From NCBI RefSeq assembly GCF_964275005.1, contig NC_092695.1:15267697-15331696 (forward strand): a DNA stretch of 64,000 bases. The letters run 5' to 3'. A model generated the notes under the pieces. That model saw only the letters and a list, made by a program, of their open reading frames with translations. It was not told the origin of the DNA and did no database searches. Shown in pieces: positions 12,088 to 22,866 of this stretch. Position 1 is the first letter of the stretch. Each line of letters starts with the position of its first letter. Source of the DNA: Diadema setosum (lineage: Eukaryota > Echinodermata > Echinoidea > Diadematoida > Diadematidae). Position numbers and translations under genes: made by a program.

Positions 12088-12980
12088 AGTGACCTCTCAT
12101 TGTCCTGAGAGGTCAAAGTTTTATATAATGCACAGGGTAATGACCAATGTTCCATGGAATGACAAGATTCTTGTATTATAGCATAAATGCTAATAGTATA
12201 ATGCATGATTGTGCATCAGGTATAAGTTGACCATTGACTATACATAAAATATCAATATTCTGATATTTTGAGGTCATTGACCTGTCACCTTGCTCAGAGG
12301 TCAAAGGTAGAGACACGTGAGTAATTTCTCTTGCTCTGTGGAATAGGACGACAATTCAATTGTAATACAAATGAATATGACGTCTTAATCATGTTTATCA
12401 TCAATCAATTGCACCAAATATCAATGTTCTGATATTTTGAGGTCACTGACCTCATCATAGGTCATCTGAGATCATCAGAGGTCCAAGGTAGAAACTTTAC
12501 TTGAAAGGCTCTGTGGAACATTGAGGCAATTCCACCTACAAAAATTAGTTTTTAGTACATAATTATCGTGTTTCAGTTACGAGTGACGCATCAAAATATT
12601 GATTTTCTGACGTTTTGAGGTCATTGCCCTCTGGAGGTCATCATAGGTCAAAGGTAGAAACCTGTCAGGGCTCTGTGGAACATCAGAACAATTCCACTGT
12701 AACAAAAAATTAGTTTTTAGTACACCATTACCATGTCAATCATTAACAAATGACGGAAAATATCAATTTTCTGACATTTTGAGGTGATTGACCTCTGGAG
12801 GTCGTCAGAGGTCAAAGGTAAAAACCTGTCAAGGCTCTGTTGAACATGAAGACAATTTCACTGTGACAAAAATTAAGTTTTAGTACATCATTACTGTGTT
12901 TATCATTAACCAATGACGCAAAATATCAATTTTCTGACATTTTGAGGTCATTGACCTCTGGAGGTCATCAGAGGTCAATT
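12088..12980 (-). repeat. right-arm array of six inverted units with AGGTCA sites
   Basis: Six units in the opposite orientation to the left arm have cores near 12,090, 12,267, 12,442, 12,620, 12,782 and 12,944. The inner units are more diverged than the outer ones. The outermost core, TTGACCTCTGGAGGTCATCA, matches the outermost left core best, as expected if the two arms were homogenised or built as an inverted pair. Confidence 0.8.
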
Positions 12981-13090
12981 CAGACTTACCTCCCGATCTT
13001 AAAATTAATCTTATAGCATGTACTAACAATGGTGAAAGTTTCATGCTTTAGTCAAATTTTGCACAATTCTTCGGCTTATCTGCTCTACTA

Positions 13091-13626
13091 ATAACAGTAA
13101 CAAGCGTATTCCTTAGATACACGCGCAACCAGTCAGCAATCCTCACTGTGACGTCACCATTTACAGTGCAGTCAACGCGGCCTTACTAAGGAACAGTGCT
13201 TTGACCTTTGGAGAGGGCAACCCCATATTGTTGGTTTAGGCGTATACGCTAGAAACATGCAACAAGTGCGCATCTTCAGCCAACAAACCTCATTGTGACG
13301 TCATCCCCTACAGTCATCGCAGCTAACTCTAAGGAACGCACACAAAGCACCCGTAAGCAGCCAGATTTGACGTGATTCATTATTGTGACGTCACAAGAGC
13401 TAAAGGACACATCCAATTTTTTTTTCTCCTTTAGAACTTTCAGCTATAAATCATATCCTTCGAGTCGATACACACGAATATCGAATAGCACCGAATAGTG
13501 TTTGTGGGTCCGTGTTGTCAACCTCCTTGTGGTGGGCCCGGGGCAACTGATCGATCAGGTGACTGATTTATCAGGCAAATGACAACAATCTGAGACAGCA
13601 GCAGCAACAGTAAAGCTCTAAATAAG
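13091..13626. other. sequence with three GTGACGTCA-containing segments
   Basis: CACTGTGACGTCACC, CATTGTGACGTCATCC and TATTGTGACGTCACAA occur at about 13,145, 13,292 and 13,383, each followed by loosely similar sequence. TGACGTCA is the CRE/ATF consensus. They may be degenerate tandem repeats. The last part may be 5' UTR of the LINE that follows. Confidence 0.4.
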
Positions 13627-14552
13627 ATGAATCATTCATGTTCACAGTCTGAAGCTGACACAAAGTTATCAGGGCAAGCATCTTTTGATGTCATACAGGA
13701 AGGCGTCTCCGTGCTGCAACTAAACGTAGAAGGCCTAACCAAAGCCAAGATCAATGTTATTGAACAGTTACTTCAGACACATAAAGCAACAGTAGTTCTT
13801 CTACAGGAAACTCATGCTAAGGACAGCTCTTATCTCAAGATCCCTGGCTTCACTCTGGCCGCACATACAGTAAGCGAAATTCATGGGATTTCAACTTTTG
13901 TCAAGAGTACTCACAGTTGGAAAGCATTGGTTTCATGTCCATCAGGCTCACCAGTGGAGTGGACGGCAACGTTAGTTGAAGAGGTTACCATTATAAATAT
14001 CTACAAGCCACCCTCATTTCGACTCCAGCCAAATACCCTTCCTATCTTCAGTGCTCCTTGCATCTATGCTGGAGATTTCAACAGTCACAGTACTTCATGG
14101 GGCTACTCATCCACTAATCCAGATGGTTTTGCACTAGAAGATTGGTCCTCAACAGCTGGTGTCCAATTACTGTTTGACCCAAAACAGCCAGACAGCTTCC
14201 ACTCTTGCAGATGGAATACAACGTCAAATCCTGACTTAGCCTTTGTCAACTTTCAAGGCCCATCACCTCACCGGATTATCTTAGACCCCTTTCCCAAGTC
14301 ACAACACAGGCCATCACTGCTCATACCGGTAAACCCAGTCCGACCAGTCACAACCAAGCCTGTTAAGCGTTGGAATTTCCGCAAGGCCGACTGGAAAAAA
14401 TTCTCGAACTTGGTAGACGAGGCCGTATGCAATCTCCCTCCACCAACTCCCCGTGACATCGACCAAGCCTACTCAGACTTCTGCAATATACTTACCAAGG
14501 CAGCAACGAATTCCATCCCGCGCGGTTTTCGCCGACACTACATCCCCCTTGC
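13627..14552 (+). pseudogene. LINE endonuclease half (jockey/I-like)
   Basis: This is the first part of a non-LTR retrotransposon polyprotein. An ATG-initiated frame of about 305 codons holds an apurinic endonuclease domain that nicks target DNA in retrotransposition: LQLNVEGL near residue 30, QETHAKDSS near 60, YAGDFNSH near 145, and SQHRPSLL near 226 in place of the usual SDH motif. After about residue 305 the frame runs into RT sequence in a different frame, so the end of the EN linker and the first part of RT are deleted. No ORF1 or zinc-finger protein was found upstream. Non-functional. Confidence 0.85.
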
Positions 14553-15659
14553 TCTTCAACATATACATCAGTGACATCCCCTTCACAACCTCACGACAGT
14601 ATGGCTATGCAGATGATCTTGCCCTTCTTCACTCTGACAGAGCCTGGTCAAATGTAGAGAATACCCTCACTGCAGATATGTCGCAAATCGCGAAGTACTT
14701 CAGGATCTGGAGACTCAAAATTAGCATGTCCAAGACAACGGTAACAGCCTTCCACCTTGAACACCAAGGAGGCTAATCGGCAACTCAGTGTCATTCTTGA
14801 TGGAACACCTCTTCCATACAATGCTACACCAACCTACCTTGGAGTGAAGTTGGATAGGCAGCTGACCTACAAGGAACAACTCAAGGCCATAAGTGCAAAA
14901 GTGTCTTCAAGGAACAACCTCCTTCGCCGACTTACAGGCTCAAAATGGGGTGCCAGTGCAACCACTCTCCTCACTAGTGCGCTAGCACTGGTATACAGTG
15001 CCGCGGAATACGCATCCCCTGCGTGGTGTAGGAGCTCTCACACCAAGAAACTTGACTCAGTTCTGAATGACACCATGAGATTAATTACAGGATGTCTCCG
15101 GCCTACACCAACAGAATTCCTACCTGTTCTCTCAGGCATCGCTCCCGCCCCCATGCGCCGAGAACATCAGACACATAGGCTGGTCACCAAGGCCTCCAGC
15201 AACCCGGACGACCTCCTCCACGACGTAGTTGAGGGCTCTGTAATTCTGGGTCAGCGGCATCAGCGACTGAAGTCTCGCCGCCCTTTCTCCCGCCATGCAG
15301 CAACGCTGAGAGGATCAGACTTCAACATCTGCCAGACATGGAGAACAAGCTGGGAAGACACCCAACGACCTGCCCAACTCATTGTCACGCCCAATACATC
15401 TGTCCCCCCGGGAGCAAACCTCCCAAGGAGTGAGTGGGTGTCTCTAAATCGGATTCGAACGGGAATTGGGCGTTTCAATGCAGCGATGCATCGTTGGGGG
15501 CTACGCCCGTCAGCAGCTTGCCAGTGTGGTGCACCAGAACAGACAGCTCAACACATCTTGAGTGAGTGCCCTGATCTCCGCCCTCCTGACAACATGGACC
15601 TGACACGCCCTACTCCACAGACTGTAACTTGGCTACAACAATTGAGGGACATTATTTAG
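14545..15659 (+). pseudogene. LINE RT palm remnant and C-terminus (jockey/I-like)
   Basis: It resumes at SPLLFNIYISDIP, the motif that normally follows GVPQGS, and contains the catalytic YADD at 14,606-14,617. A frameshift near 14,755 separates it from a 300-codon frame with the RT thumb (TYLGVKLDRQLTY) and a C-terminal Cys-His motif of form CxCx9Hx4C (15,519-15,569), then the end at 15,659. No RNase H domain is visible, which argues against the I clade in the strict sense. RT motifs before SPLLF are missing. A short 3' UTR containing GCTGCTGCCTCATAAGC follows to about 15,695. Confidence 0.85.
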
Positions 15660-15696
15660 CTGCTGCTGCCTCATAAGCAAGAAGACAAGAAGAATC

Positions 15697-16541
15697 ATCT
15701 ATATTTATAAAACTTAAGACAAAGAAATCAACGTCATTATTTACACCAAACATCATATTAAAAGGCAAAAAGGTATATACCTTTTCGGTCTTTTCCTCTA
15801 TGAAATCAAATAATTTTTTCCATAAAGGTAGTGTTTTAAGACAGTGTACAAATAGGTGAAAAGCAGTTTCCTGTTCTTGACTACAAAACATTCAGTCTGG
15901 GTGTTCTATTTTTTTAATCTTAAATAAGAATGCATTTAAACCAATAATATCATGAGAAACCTTAAAATAAAAGGAACGAAGTTGTGTTTCAACAGTACAT
16001 TTATAGTTATTCATATGAATAACTTCCCACTGAACTGTTTCATCATTAATGGAGAAGAGGTCTTTCCATTTACTTATTCTTTTCTCACATGAGGAGTCAC
16101 AATGTACATTTCTTATTACTGGATAAGCATTTTCTTTTTTTTCACCAGCTCTGACATTATTTTATCAAACATATCTTCATCGGTATCCAAGGAAGAATCA
16201 AACCATGAAAGAAAAATACCATTAATGAAAGAATTATATTTTCTCCTATCCTTAATTGCAATATCAAATTCCAGAACTAGCTCTTCAAAGGTTTTGACAC
16301 GACCCCCTATGTGCAAATCATTAATAAAATGAATTCCTTTCTCAAACCAGTCAGGGAAATAGAAAAAAGGTCTATGTTTCAAACTAACTTTCTTATTCCA
16401 CCATATATAGTCCTGTAAATGAAAATTTGAAAGGCCAAGGTCTTTCAAAATACCTTCTCTATAGATGTACCATACTTTAAAGGTTTCAACTAATTGAGAA
16501 TTCTTAAGCTTGTTCAAAACACAACCTTTTTTGCTCTCCAC
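15697..16541 (-). pseudogene. L1-like ORF2 C-terminal part
   Basis: Two minus-strand frames (16,541-16,116 and about 15,891-15,697) show the L1 ORF2 C-terminal region: FKVWYIYREGILKDLGLSNF, then an aromatic-rich stretch with YIWWNKKVSL, and later a Cys-containing end with FCSQEQETAFHLFVHC. The last dozen codons before the stop at 15,652 come from the abutting plus-strand LINE. Between the two frames (15,892-16,115) the frame is lost. Confidence 0.8.
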
Positions 16542-17543
16542 AAAAGTAAGCTATGTTCATGAAAATTCAATAAATCTTTATGATTTTCTTTAAATTCTTT
16601 TATTTTTTCCTTTATAAACAAACCAAAATCTGAGTCATGTTTAAGAAGCATAGCATTACATTTCCAATATCCCTTACCACGAATAGACTCATTACACAGT
16701 AATTGCAAGGAAACCACTGAATGGTCTGACCCTACACCAGAAACAATATCACTATTCTTAGCATTATTAATCAAATCTGTAGAAATTAGTATATAATCCA
16801 AACGTGAGGAAGCAACAGGGTTTGTCTGGTATCGGGTAAAAATCCTCTCGTTTGGGTGATCTTTCCGCCATATATCTACCAAATTAAAGTCTTCCATGAA
16901 GAGTCTACATGATCTTTGAGACTGAGTATTAGAGTGGTGTGGTTTAGAACCATAATAATCAAATGGGCCTAATACCAGATTCAGGTCTCCTGCTACTACC
17001 AGGTGGGAAGATCCTATCTCTTCTAGCTTACCATGTAAGTCCCCCCAAAATTCAGGACAGTCCTTATTTGGCCCATAGATATTAACTAAAACTAGAATAA
17101 AAATATCTATCACAACCTCTAAAACAAGAAATCTCCCCTCTGGGTCCTAACAAGAAGAATTTATATGTACTTTTTTAGAGGGTTTAACTAATATTCCTAC
17201 TCCCCTACTATTGGAGGTGTAACTCGCAAACCATGCATTACCTACCCATTGTGTAGACCAAATATATTCATCTCTTTTATGAGAATGAGTCTCTTGTAAA
17301 AAAATATAATATCATCACCTCTCATGAAAATGATTGAATAAACTTTTCCTTTTAAACAAAATCCTGGATTCCTCTACAATTAAAGAACTGATTTTCAATG
17401 ACGACATGAGACAATCCATAATAATTCAAAGGTATGCGATAGTCTGGCTTCTTCTCTTGACATATAAGAACCAAAGTACTAAAATTTGAAATGAGGAAAA
17501 TTAATAACTGGATGCAACATTGAACATTAAATAACAAAAACAT
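16514..17543 (-). pseudogene. L1-like ORF2 endonuclease
   Basis: Read leftwards, the endonuclease starts near 17,390 with FFNCRGIQDF. It continues through IFLQETHSHKRDEY (17,300-17,260), SRGVGILVKP and VNIYGPN, then the 199-codon frame with VAGDLNLVLGP, SRLDYILIS and GVGSDHSVVSL. These are the core EN motifs. Stops lie near 17,352, 17,310 and 17,146, and a frame change lies near 17,290. The frame ends at 16,514, where sequence jumps to the C-terminal domain, so nearly the whole RT is missing. Confidence 0.85.
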
Positions 17544-18130
17544 GACAAAAAAACATACTACAATCGGTCATAGACAGCGACTGATGTTCAAGTAAACACC
17601 TGGGGTATCTCTGCAAAAATATTAAGTACAAATATGTAAGCCCAAATTAAAAAAAAAAAAAAAGAAAAGGAAATTCACCGAAAAAGAAAAACAAAATCAA
17701 GATCAACATTCTGCGGTATAATATTAAAAAGTTCTAACAACAATCATGTATTAATTACAAACACAGCATCCTACGAAGCATAAACACGCATACACACACA
17801 CACACATACAACACATACACATCATGGCGGGACACAGGCACGTTCCAAACAAAAAATTGGAAGATCTACATGTATCTCAACTGTAATATGATTAACTGAA
17901 TTACATATTTGGCGCTACTTTGAAACATGCAGAAGAAAAAAAAGGGTAGAGTGTGAAATATGTACAAGATTTGTTTATAAATCAAAAATCTACATGGGAC
18001 ACAGCCATACTCCTCCCCTCAAGAGAACATTCCTTCCACACAGTAGTGCATATCCAGTATAGGTAGATTGGAGAGGAGGTGACCAAAAGACGTCTACTCC
18101 CACTCACCAACAATCACAAAAGTACAGCAG
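17544..18130 (-). other. L1 inter-ORF region
   Basis: Between the L1-like ORF1 and ORF2 lies non-coding sequence with an A-rich run at 17,648-17,663 and a short (CA)n tract near 17,793-17,810. No frame is supported. Confidence 0.5.
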
Positions 18131-19084
18131 TCAAATGTCCTTAGTAACTCCAGTAATCTTATCGCGGATACGGATAGTGGCTGGCTAGATCATAAAAGCA
18201 ATCTTTCCTTCTTTCTTGAGGTTGATCAATTGAGGTAGCTTCTCCTTTCTCATTGCCTGCACTCTGCGACTGAAGTCGTCGGAGACGAACATTCTTGTCT
18301 GGTGATCACTCTTTCTCTTGCTCTTGAAGAACTCGATCAGGGACTTGCGCGCTTTTTCCTTGGCCAGGTAAGTGCTGAATCCAACGTGAATGGGGCGCGG
18401 GCGGGGATTTTACTCTCTGGACGACTTGCCACTTCTGTGTGCTCTTTGTACTGCATCTCTGACATCCGGACAGCCAGCCTCGTTAAGCAGGTTGTTCAAG
18501 AAGCTTGCACAATCAGCGCCTTCAGCTTTTTCTGGCACATTGAACAGAACTATGTTGTTGCGTCTGTTTCGGTTTTCAATGTCGTCCACTTTCTCCTCAG
18601 CTTTTTTCAATGAAATGGACAATCTCTCCACTTCCTCTTTGAGACTGGCAATATCCATCTCCATGCTTTCATGCTTCTCGCGACACTCAGCAAGCAATAC
18701 GTCAAATCGGCTTTCAAGCCGGGTCTCAAACGCCTGAAACCAAGCCGGTGCCTGAAGATTGTCATCCCGGGTATGGGCTGATGTGACTGAAGATTCCGAG
18801 CTAGCCGAGGTAGAGCCCACACTGGTACTGGCAGCTGCGACCGGGACAGCCTTGGGGGAGCCCCCGCGAGCATGATGGTCAGACATGATCACTTGCGCTG
18901 CCACGTTCGGCTGATTTTCAATTTCAGTTGAACTCTGGCTTACCGTTGAGTTGATGACTGGAGAGTCTTTCTGAGTAAACAGTTTGGTTTTCTTCTTCTG
19001 AGGTGTGATTCCAGAGGCGAAGAAACCGGAGGAGGGCTTAGACTTAGGAATTTTCAATTCCCAGGTGTTAAATATACGTCTCAC
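18131..19084 (-). pseudogene. L1-like ORF1 protein, broken by two stops
   Basis: ORF1p is the RNA-binding, trimeric partner of ORF2p in L1 elements. One frame of 318 codons runs from the ATG at 19,084 to TGA at 18,133-18,131, interrupted by TAA at 18,412-18,410 and TAG at 18,187-18,185. Residues about 1-110 are Ser/Thr/Pro-rich. A coiled coil (LKEEVERLSISLKKAEEKVD) follows, then the RRM-type motif RRNNIVLFNVPE, and a C-terminal domain with KARKSLIEFFKSKRKS and FVSDDFSRRVQAMRKEKLPQ. Domain order and length match L1 ORF1p. No frameshift is needed. Confidence 0.88.
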
Positions 19085-19110
19085 TCGTAGGCCGCCATCT
19101 TGATTCCTCC

Positions 19111-19191
19111 CAGTTTTGTGTTTTTAGTGTTAGACATATATGGACGCCCTAAGTATTGATTTTATCCTAGCACGCCCTAACGCCGCATTTT

Positions 19192-19238
<47 letters not shown>

Positions 19239-20241
19239 CGCGTTTCTGCATTGCTTATATAGCGTACACTTATGAGAGAAAGATGAACTTCCTGTCTTTC
19301 AGACTTTGTCGCTCCGTTGTCACCAAATTCTGTGTTACCTTTTCTTTTTTTTTCCAAAAATATCAGATATTTCGCATAGCATTAGGCCAAATAATGAACA
19401 TAATACTTCTATACATGAATGCACGTCCGTCATTTCTTGGTTAAAACATAGATCATTTGACTACCTTACATTCATTCTTTATACGGAATACATGAAGGTA
19501 GTTAATCACATTGACAAGTCAACTGTATCTTATTGTTTGAACGTTCTCCTCTCTTTGAGTGCGTTCTATTGGCCTAACTGACAGAGTTCTTCTAATTTAC
19601 TGGTATAACTGCGCATTTTAGATCAATTTTGTGTTTTTAGTGTTAGACTTATATGTGGACGCCCTAAGTATTGATTTTATCGTTTCTTGGTTAAAACATA
19701 GATCATTTGACCACTCTACATTCATTCTTTATACGGAATACATGAAGGTTAGTTGATCACGAAGAGAAGTCAACCATATCTTATTGTTTGGACGTTCTCC
19801 TCTCTTTGAGTGCGTTTTATTGGTCTAATTGATACAATTTTTAGATCAGTTTTGTGTTTTCAGTGTTAGACTTATGCATGGACCCCCTAAGTACTGATTT
19901 TATCATAGTACGAACTAACGCCGCATTTGAATATATATATATATTTCTCGCGCTTCTGCATTGCTTATACTATAGCGTACACTTATGAGAGAAGAGTTTC
20001 CTGTCGCTCAGTCATTGTCGCTCCGTTGTCAACAAATTCTGTGTTACCTTTTCTTCTTTTCAAAACTCTCAGATATTTAGCCTACCATGAGGCAAAATAA
20101 TAACCATAACACTTCTATACATGGATGCACGTAGGTCATTTCTTGGTTAAAACATTGAATTCAATTGAATTGAAAAGGTGTTTTATTGATCAATATCTTT
20201 GGCAGATTTTAGTGTTAGACTTATACAATCATGGACCCCCT
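19111..20241 (+). repeat. ~480 bp satellite, first block
   Basis: This begins the satellite that fills the right two thirds of the window. A monomer runs from GATCARTTTTGTGTTTTTAG through GGACSCCCTAAGTACTG, an (AT)n, GAGTTTCCTGTCTCTCAG, a T-rich tract, CACTTCTATACATGGATG, TTGGTTAAAACATAGATC, and TTGAACGTTCTCCTCTCTTTG. Spacing between complete anchors is 475-482 bp (for example 22,985 to 23,463). Here are one full and two truncated monomers. The last carries a short piece of foreign sequence near 20,155-20,205. Confidence 0.9.
19194..19235. repeat. (AT)n microsatellite of the satellite monomer
   Basis: Every monomer carries an AT dinucleotide run at this position. Here it is expanded to about 21 units. 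Confidence 0.95.
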
Positions 20242-20527
20242 GTTGCGACACGGATTGTCGCCCCTACACGGATTGTCGCCTCCTGCTCGGGGCGACAATC
20301 CGTGACGGGCGCTGGCGGCACGGATTGTCGCCCCCTACACGGATTGTCGCCTGGCGACAATCCGTGACGCTTGTGCAGTTCCCAGTTTTTGACCTCGAAG
20401 GCGACAATCCGTGCTGGCAAAAAAATTGTTGCGACACGGATTGTCGCCCCGTCACAGATTGTCGCCCCGGGCTCGGGGTGGTTCCTCCGGTGTTAAGCTT
20501 TGGTGGGATGGGTATGACTGGTAAGTT

Positions 20528-20534
20528 ATGCGTA

Positions 20535-20565
<31 letters not shown>

Positions 20566-20790
20566 GTGTGTGTGTGTGTGTATTGTGAGCTGCATGATAT
20601 GTGATGTGTATGATTTGTTGTGTGTGTGTGTGTCTGTGTCTGTGTGTGTAAATGTGTGTATGTGTGTGTGTTTGGAGTATAATAATACAATATGTAGAAA
20701 CTGTGCGTGTGTGGTGGTCATAGTGGTAGTGGTTTGTTTGTCTGTGTGTATACGTGTGCCTGTATGCTTACGTGTGTATGTGGAATATAG
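20528..20790. repeat. GT-rich tract
   Basis: Long (TG)n runs with interruptions occupy this part of the foldback interior. The open frames of 111 and 146 codons here only reflect the dinucleotide repeats. Confidence 0.85.
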
Positions 20791-21770
20791 TGGCGCTACT
20801 GTGGCAATACAAACGCCTTCAGAGTGTATGAGCACGTGTTTAAAAAATTCACACCAGCGTTGATCTAAAAATAGTATGGGTGTGTGAACCAATATCAGCG
20901 GTGAGGCGGGCTAGGCGAGAGAGAGACCGAGAGAAAATACATGCGAGGGAGGTACCCTCCCCAAAATGTTATTTGTCTTTGTTCATTTTTCACTGCAGTC
21001 ATTTTCTTCCAACAGTCTTATAAACTAGAACGTCCATACCACTATTCTTTGTCCCAGAATAGGTTTGGCATGCTTTATGCATGAGCGAATAATTTCCACA
21101 CGCCGTAAAAAAATTGTCAATCGTAAGTTGATTTTAGCACAAACGAACTGCCATTGCACACCGCTAATACATACGTAATACAAACAAACACCAACAAACA
21201 CTCAAACAAATCCTCATAATGCAAATAAACCAACTCAACACTTTTTTCCTTGATATTTCTTGATTTCATTCAAATCATTCATAAATCGACTCATCCTGGG
21301 TGTAACATGAAAAAAAAAAGTACAAATGGCAATTCGAAACAGAAACAAATCCATTTGTCAATTTATACCACAAATAATCTCACTTCAACATAGATAACTC
21401 GATTATAGACCAACCCTACTAACAATTTCTTCACGAGAAAGTTTCGACATGTAGGGCCCTACCAAACCTATATTCCTTGAATACATTGGTTTGGATCATG
21501 TAACACCTTCTTACTTACAAGGGCATATACATAAAAAAAACACAAATAAATTACACGAATCTAGAATGAAATCAGTCATAAAAAACCCGACCACCCCCTC
21601 CCCTCCCCATCCGAAACAAATCTAGGGCCTACATCTATCCTAAATATTAAATCCTACCAACATCTGTCATACCATTTATAACTATCCTTCTTCAAATCCA
21701 ATCCCCAACCCACCAACCCCTGATTAAACAAAACCTAAATCATCCCACATCCACATTCACCAACCCAAAT

Positions 21771-21773
<3 letters not shown>

Positions 21774-21810
<37 letters not shown>
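21774..21810. repeat. (AC)n microsatellite
   Basis: About eighteen CA dinucleotides, at the left border of a TTCGGA-rich segment. Confidence 0.95.
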
Positions 21811-21812
<2 letters not shown>

Positions 21813-21985
21813 AGGTTCCGTTATTCCGAAGTTTCGTTTTTTCCGAGGCTTCATTTATCCGAAACACACAATTCCCTATACCTAGAGGTTCGTTGATCCA
21901 AAAATGAAATTCGGAATAACGAACCTTCGGAATAATGAGCCTTCGGACGAATGAGCCTTCGGACGAATGAGCCTGACGAAACGAT
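21811..21985. repeat. nested TCCGAA/TTCGGA-rich inverted repeat
   Basis: Words such as GTTATTCCGAAG on the left and CTTCGGAATAAT on the right are arranged as inverted arms, with CCTTCGGACGAATGAG occurring twice in tandem. It looks like a small palindromic element nested in the foldback interior. Ends and TSD are not resolved. Confidence 0.5.
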
Positions 21986-22505
21986 TTCCCGATGTTGATA
22001 AATAAGACATAATGGACCGTATGCAGAAAAGCAGCATCTGCCCGCACGCAAGCTCCACTCCGAATTCATGATTATACAAATCTGCCAAACAAACTCATCA
22101 AATTCAAAGCTGCTGATAAAATCAATATCAACGTTTATGCCAGCAACAGCTTACTAGGTATCCCTCCCCACGCGCAGCTAAAAAACACATACGCAAAAAA
22201 CTGGCATAATAAACACATTCTTCCATCACACACACACACACGCACAAACGGACACTAAATTATCATGTGCACGCGCACATACGCATTTCCTTGAAACCTC
22301 ACCATGACTTTTTACATGGCATGTTTGCATGGATGTAGCCATGTAAGTTATGTGTTAGTATTTCAATGATTATGTCCAGAACGATATTACCCAGCAAAAT
22401 GTGCTTCGAGGGCGGGCGACAATCCGTGCCGCCAACGCCCGTCACGGATTGTCGCCCCGAGCAGGAGGCGACAATCCGTGTAGGGGCGACAATCCGTGTC
22501 GCAAC

Positions 22506-22841
22506 ACCCCCTAAGTACTGATTTTATCATTGTACGCCCTAACGCCGCATTTTACCATATATATATTTTTCGCGCTCTTGCATTGCTTACAGTATAGCGT
22601 ATACTTATGAGAAAAAGATGAGTTTCCTGTCTTTTAGTCATTGTCGCTCCGTTGTCAACAATTTCGATGTTACCTTTTCTCTTTTTCTAAAATTTCAGTT
22701 ATTTAGCCTAGCATAAGGCCAAATAATGAATATAACACTTCTATACATGGATTCACGTGCGTCATTTCTTTGTTAAAACATAAATCATTCGACCACCTCA
22801 CATTCATTCATGAATGTGAGGTGTAAGGTTCATGTATTCCG
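22506..22841 (+). repeat. satellite monomer fragment
   Basis: The monomer broken by the foldback element resumes here at CCCCCTAAGTACTG and runs to the head of the 1,182 bp array. Confidence 0.9.
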
Positions 22842-22866
22842 TATAAAGATACGGAATACATGAACG
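22792..22866. repeat. two adjacent hairpins at a satellite breakpoint
   Basis: CACCTCACATTCAT is followed after four bases by its complement ATGAATGTGAGGTG. GTTCATGTATTCCGTAT is followed by ATACGGAATACATGAAC. Together they are an inverted copy of ~35 bp of the monomer, inserted next to its source. The 1,182 bp higher-order repeat starts inside the second hairpin. Confidence 0.85.

Larger units (their letters stand above)
8050..13090. mobile_element. 5.04 kb foldback-type element
   Basis: The ends TAGTAGAGC (8,050) and GCTCTACTA (to 13,090) are inverted and flanked by ATA on both sides. The next ~110 bp also match in inverted orientation: the segment with TTGTGCAAAATTTGACTAAA on the left appears inverted near 13,040-13,070. 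Inside each arm is a tandem array of a ~163 bp unit, oriented inwards. The centre holds degenerate G-rich repeats and unique sequence. No transposase frame was found, so the element would be non-autonomous. The superfamily is unresolved because a 2-3 bp TSD fits several. Confidence 0.7.
13627..15695 (+). mobile_element. internally deleted jockey/I-like non-LTR retrotransposon
   Basis: Joining the endonuclease half and the RT/C-terminal half gives about 2.0 kb where a complete copy would be longer by several hundred codons. The deletion junction is within a few bases of 14,545. Two frame changes show it is dead. Its 3' end touches the 3' end of a minus-strand L1 near 15,697, so one probably inserted into the other. 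The clade is assigned from motif style only. Confidence 0.75.
15697..19110 (-). mobile_element. L1-like retrotransposon, RT-deleted
   Basis: The order on the minus strand is 5' UTR, ORF1, inter-ORF gap, endonuclease, C-terminal domain. The 5' end at about 19,110 directly abuts satellite sequence and starts GGGAGGAATCAAGATGGCGG, strikingly like the start of mammalian L1s. The 3' UTR and poly-A tail are missing or replaced by the plus-strand LINE. Confidence 0.8.
20242..22505. mobile_element. 2,264 bp foldback element with 92 bp termini and 7 bp TSD
   Basis: Terminal inverted repeats of 92 bp with one mismatch (20,242-20,333 and 22,414-22,505) begin GTTGCGACACGG. They are built from a 13 bp word CACGGATTGTCGC and its complement, about thirteen copies over both ends. 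The flanks ACCCCCT (20,235-20,241 and 22,506-22,512) form a 7 bp TSD, and removing the element restores a normal satellite monomer. The inside has GT-rich and AC-rich tracts and no transposase, so it is non-autonomous. Sea-urchin TU foldback elements have similar repeat-built ends. The superfamily is not settled. Confidence 0.9.

Noticed and set aside
14268..15478. Minus-strand frames over the plus-strand LINE
   Set aside because: They are antisense shadows of the endonuclease and RT frames.
20199..20892. Frames of 111-146 codons rich in Val/Cys or His/Thr
   Set aside because: They are translations of (TG)n/(CA)n and of the CACGGATTGTCGC terminal repeats.
20242..22505. CRISPR-like array impression from regularly repeated 13 bp words
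   Set aside because: The words occur in both orientations, have no uniform spacers, and lie in transposon termini of a eukaryotic genome.
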